This document shows, one piece after another, positions 63,691 through 64,000 of a DNA stretch of 64,000 nucleotides. The notes under the pieces were generated by a model, which made no database searches, was not told the DNA's origin, and worked only from the letters and a program-made list of their open reading frames with translations. The DNA is from Eopsaltria australis (taxonomy: Eukaryota > Chordata > Aves > Passeriformes > Petroicidae). Position 1 is the first letter of the stretch. Each line of letters opens with the position of its first letter. The DNA is taken from the NCBI GenBank assembly GCA_034509425.1, contig JAVTVJ010000015.1, positions 372,001 to 436,000 of the forward strand, read 5' to 3'. The position numbers and the translations under genes are program-made.

Positions 63691-64000
63691 CCCTCTGTAC
63701 TCATCACTGGTGAAGCTGCACCTGGAGGACTGTGTTCATTTCTGGGCCCCTCACAACAAGAAGTGTAATGGGCAATGAAACTGGTGAAGGTCTGGACCAC
63801 AAGTTGTATGAGGAGTAGCTGAGGGAGCTGGAGGTGTTTAACCTGGAGATAAGGAGGTTCCGGGGAGACATTATGACTCTTGGCAGCTGCCTGACTGGAA
63901 GTTGTACCCTGGTGGGGGTCAGCTTCTTCTCACAGGCAACTTGTGACGAGAGCACAGAGCCTCAAGCCACGCCAGGGGAGGTTCAGGTTGGACATCAGGA
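63691..64000 (+). mobile_element. CR1 LINE fragment, running off the window
   Basis: CTGCACCTGGAGGACTGTGT, TTCATTTCTGGGCCCCTCAC, GAGCTGGAGGTGTTTAACCT, and GGGGAGGTTCAGGTTGGACA at the very end follow the CR1 3' consensus in order. Diverged and inactive; the 3' end lies beyond 64,000. Confidence 0.9.

Noticed and set aside
49227..64000. TAFA2 coding exons
   Set aside because: Looked for the signal-peptide exon and the cysteine-rich core; none was recognised, so no coding claim is made.
1..64000. CRISPR arrays, operons, phage, toxin-antitoxin or tRNA genes
   Set aside because: The window is plainly vertebrate nuclear DNA. No regularly spaced repeats, bacterial gene clusters or tRNA cloverleaf were recognised.

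Overview
This is a 64 kb piece of a vertebrate nuclear genome, almost certainly a bird and perhaps a songbird. The bird call rests on several CR1 LINE fragments with CR1-type 3' ends, ERV LTRs of types familiar from avian genomes, long introns, low gene density and two CpG islands. Nothing in it looks bacterial, plasmid or phage.

Positions 1 to about 29,150 hold the 5' part of USP15 (ubiquitin-specific protease 15) on the minus strand. Six coding exons were placed to the base. All have AG/GT borders and their phases join exactly to give residues 1-227: the DUSP domain in exons 1-3, the first ubiquitin-like domain in exons 4-5, and the start of the linker in exon 6. The rest of the gene, including the catalytic domain, lies beyond position 1. 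The promoter is a CpG island (about 28,480-29,240) with a YY1-type motif over the start codon and a ZNF143-like motif just upstream.

Positions 29,240 to about 47,800 are intergenic and hold LTR and CR1 debris, including a solo LTR that splits a CR1 element. A second CpG island at about 47,850-49,470 has a TATA-like box and a good plus-strand splice donor. From USP15's known vertebrate neighbour it is best read as the promoter and untranslated first exon of TAFA2 (FAM19A2), transcribed away from USP15. No TAFA2 coding exon was recognised. From 49,227 to 64,000 the sequence is probably its first intron, with an ERVL-like element, a small ancient LINE piece and a CR1 running off the window end.

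The clearest unexpected structure is a set of three related solo LTRs (183-862, 2320-2923, 43337-43978). Each is flanked by its own perfect 6-bp target-site duplication, and all share an inverted CCAAT box 19-20 nt before an A/T-rich box. No intact viral gene was found, and no undescribed multi-gene system is visible.
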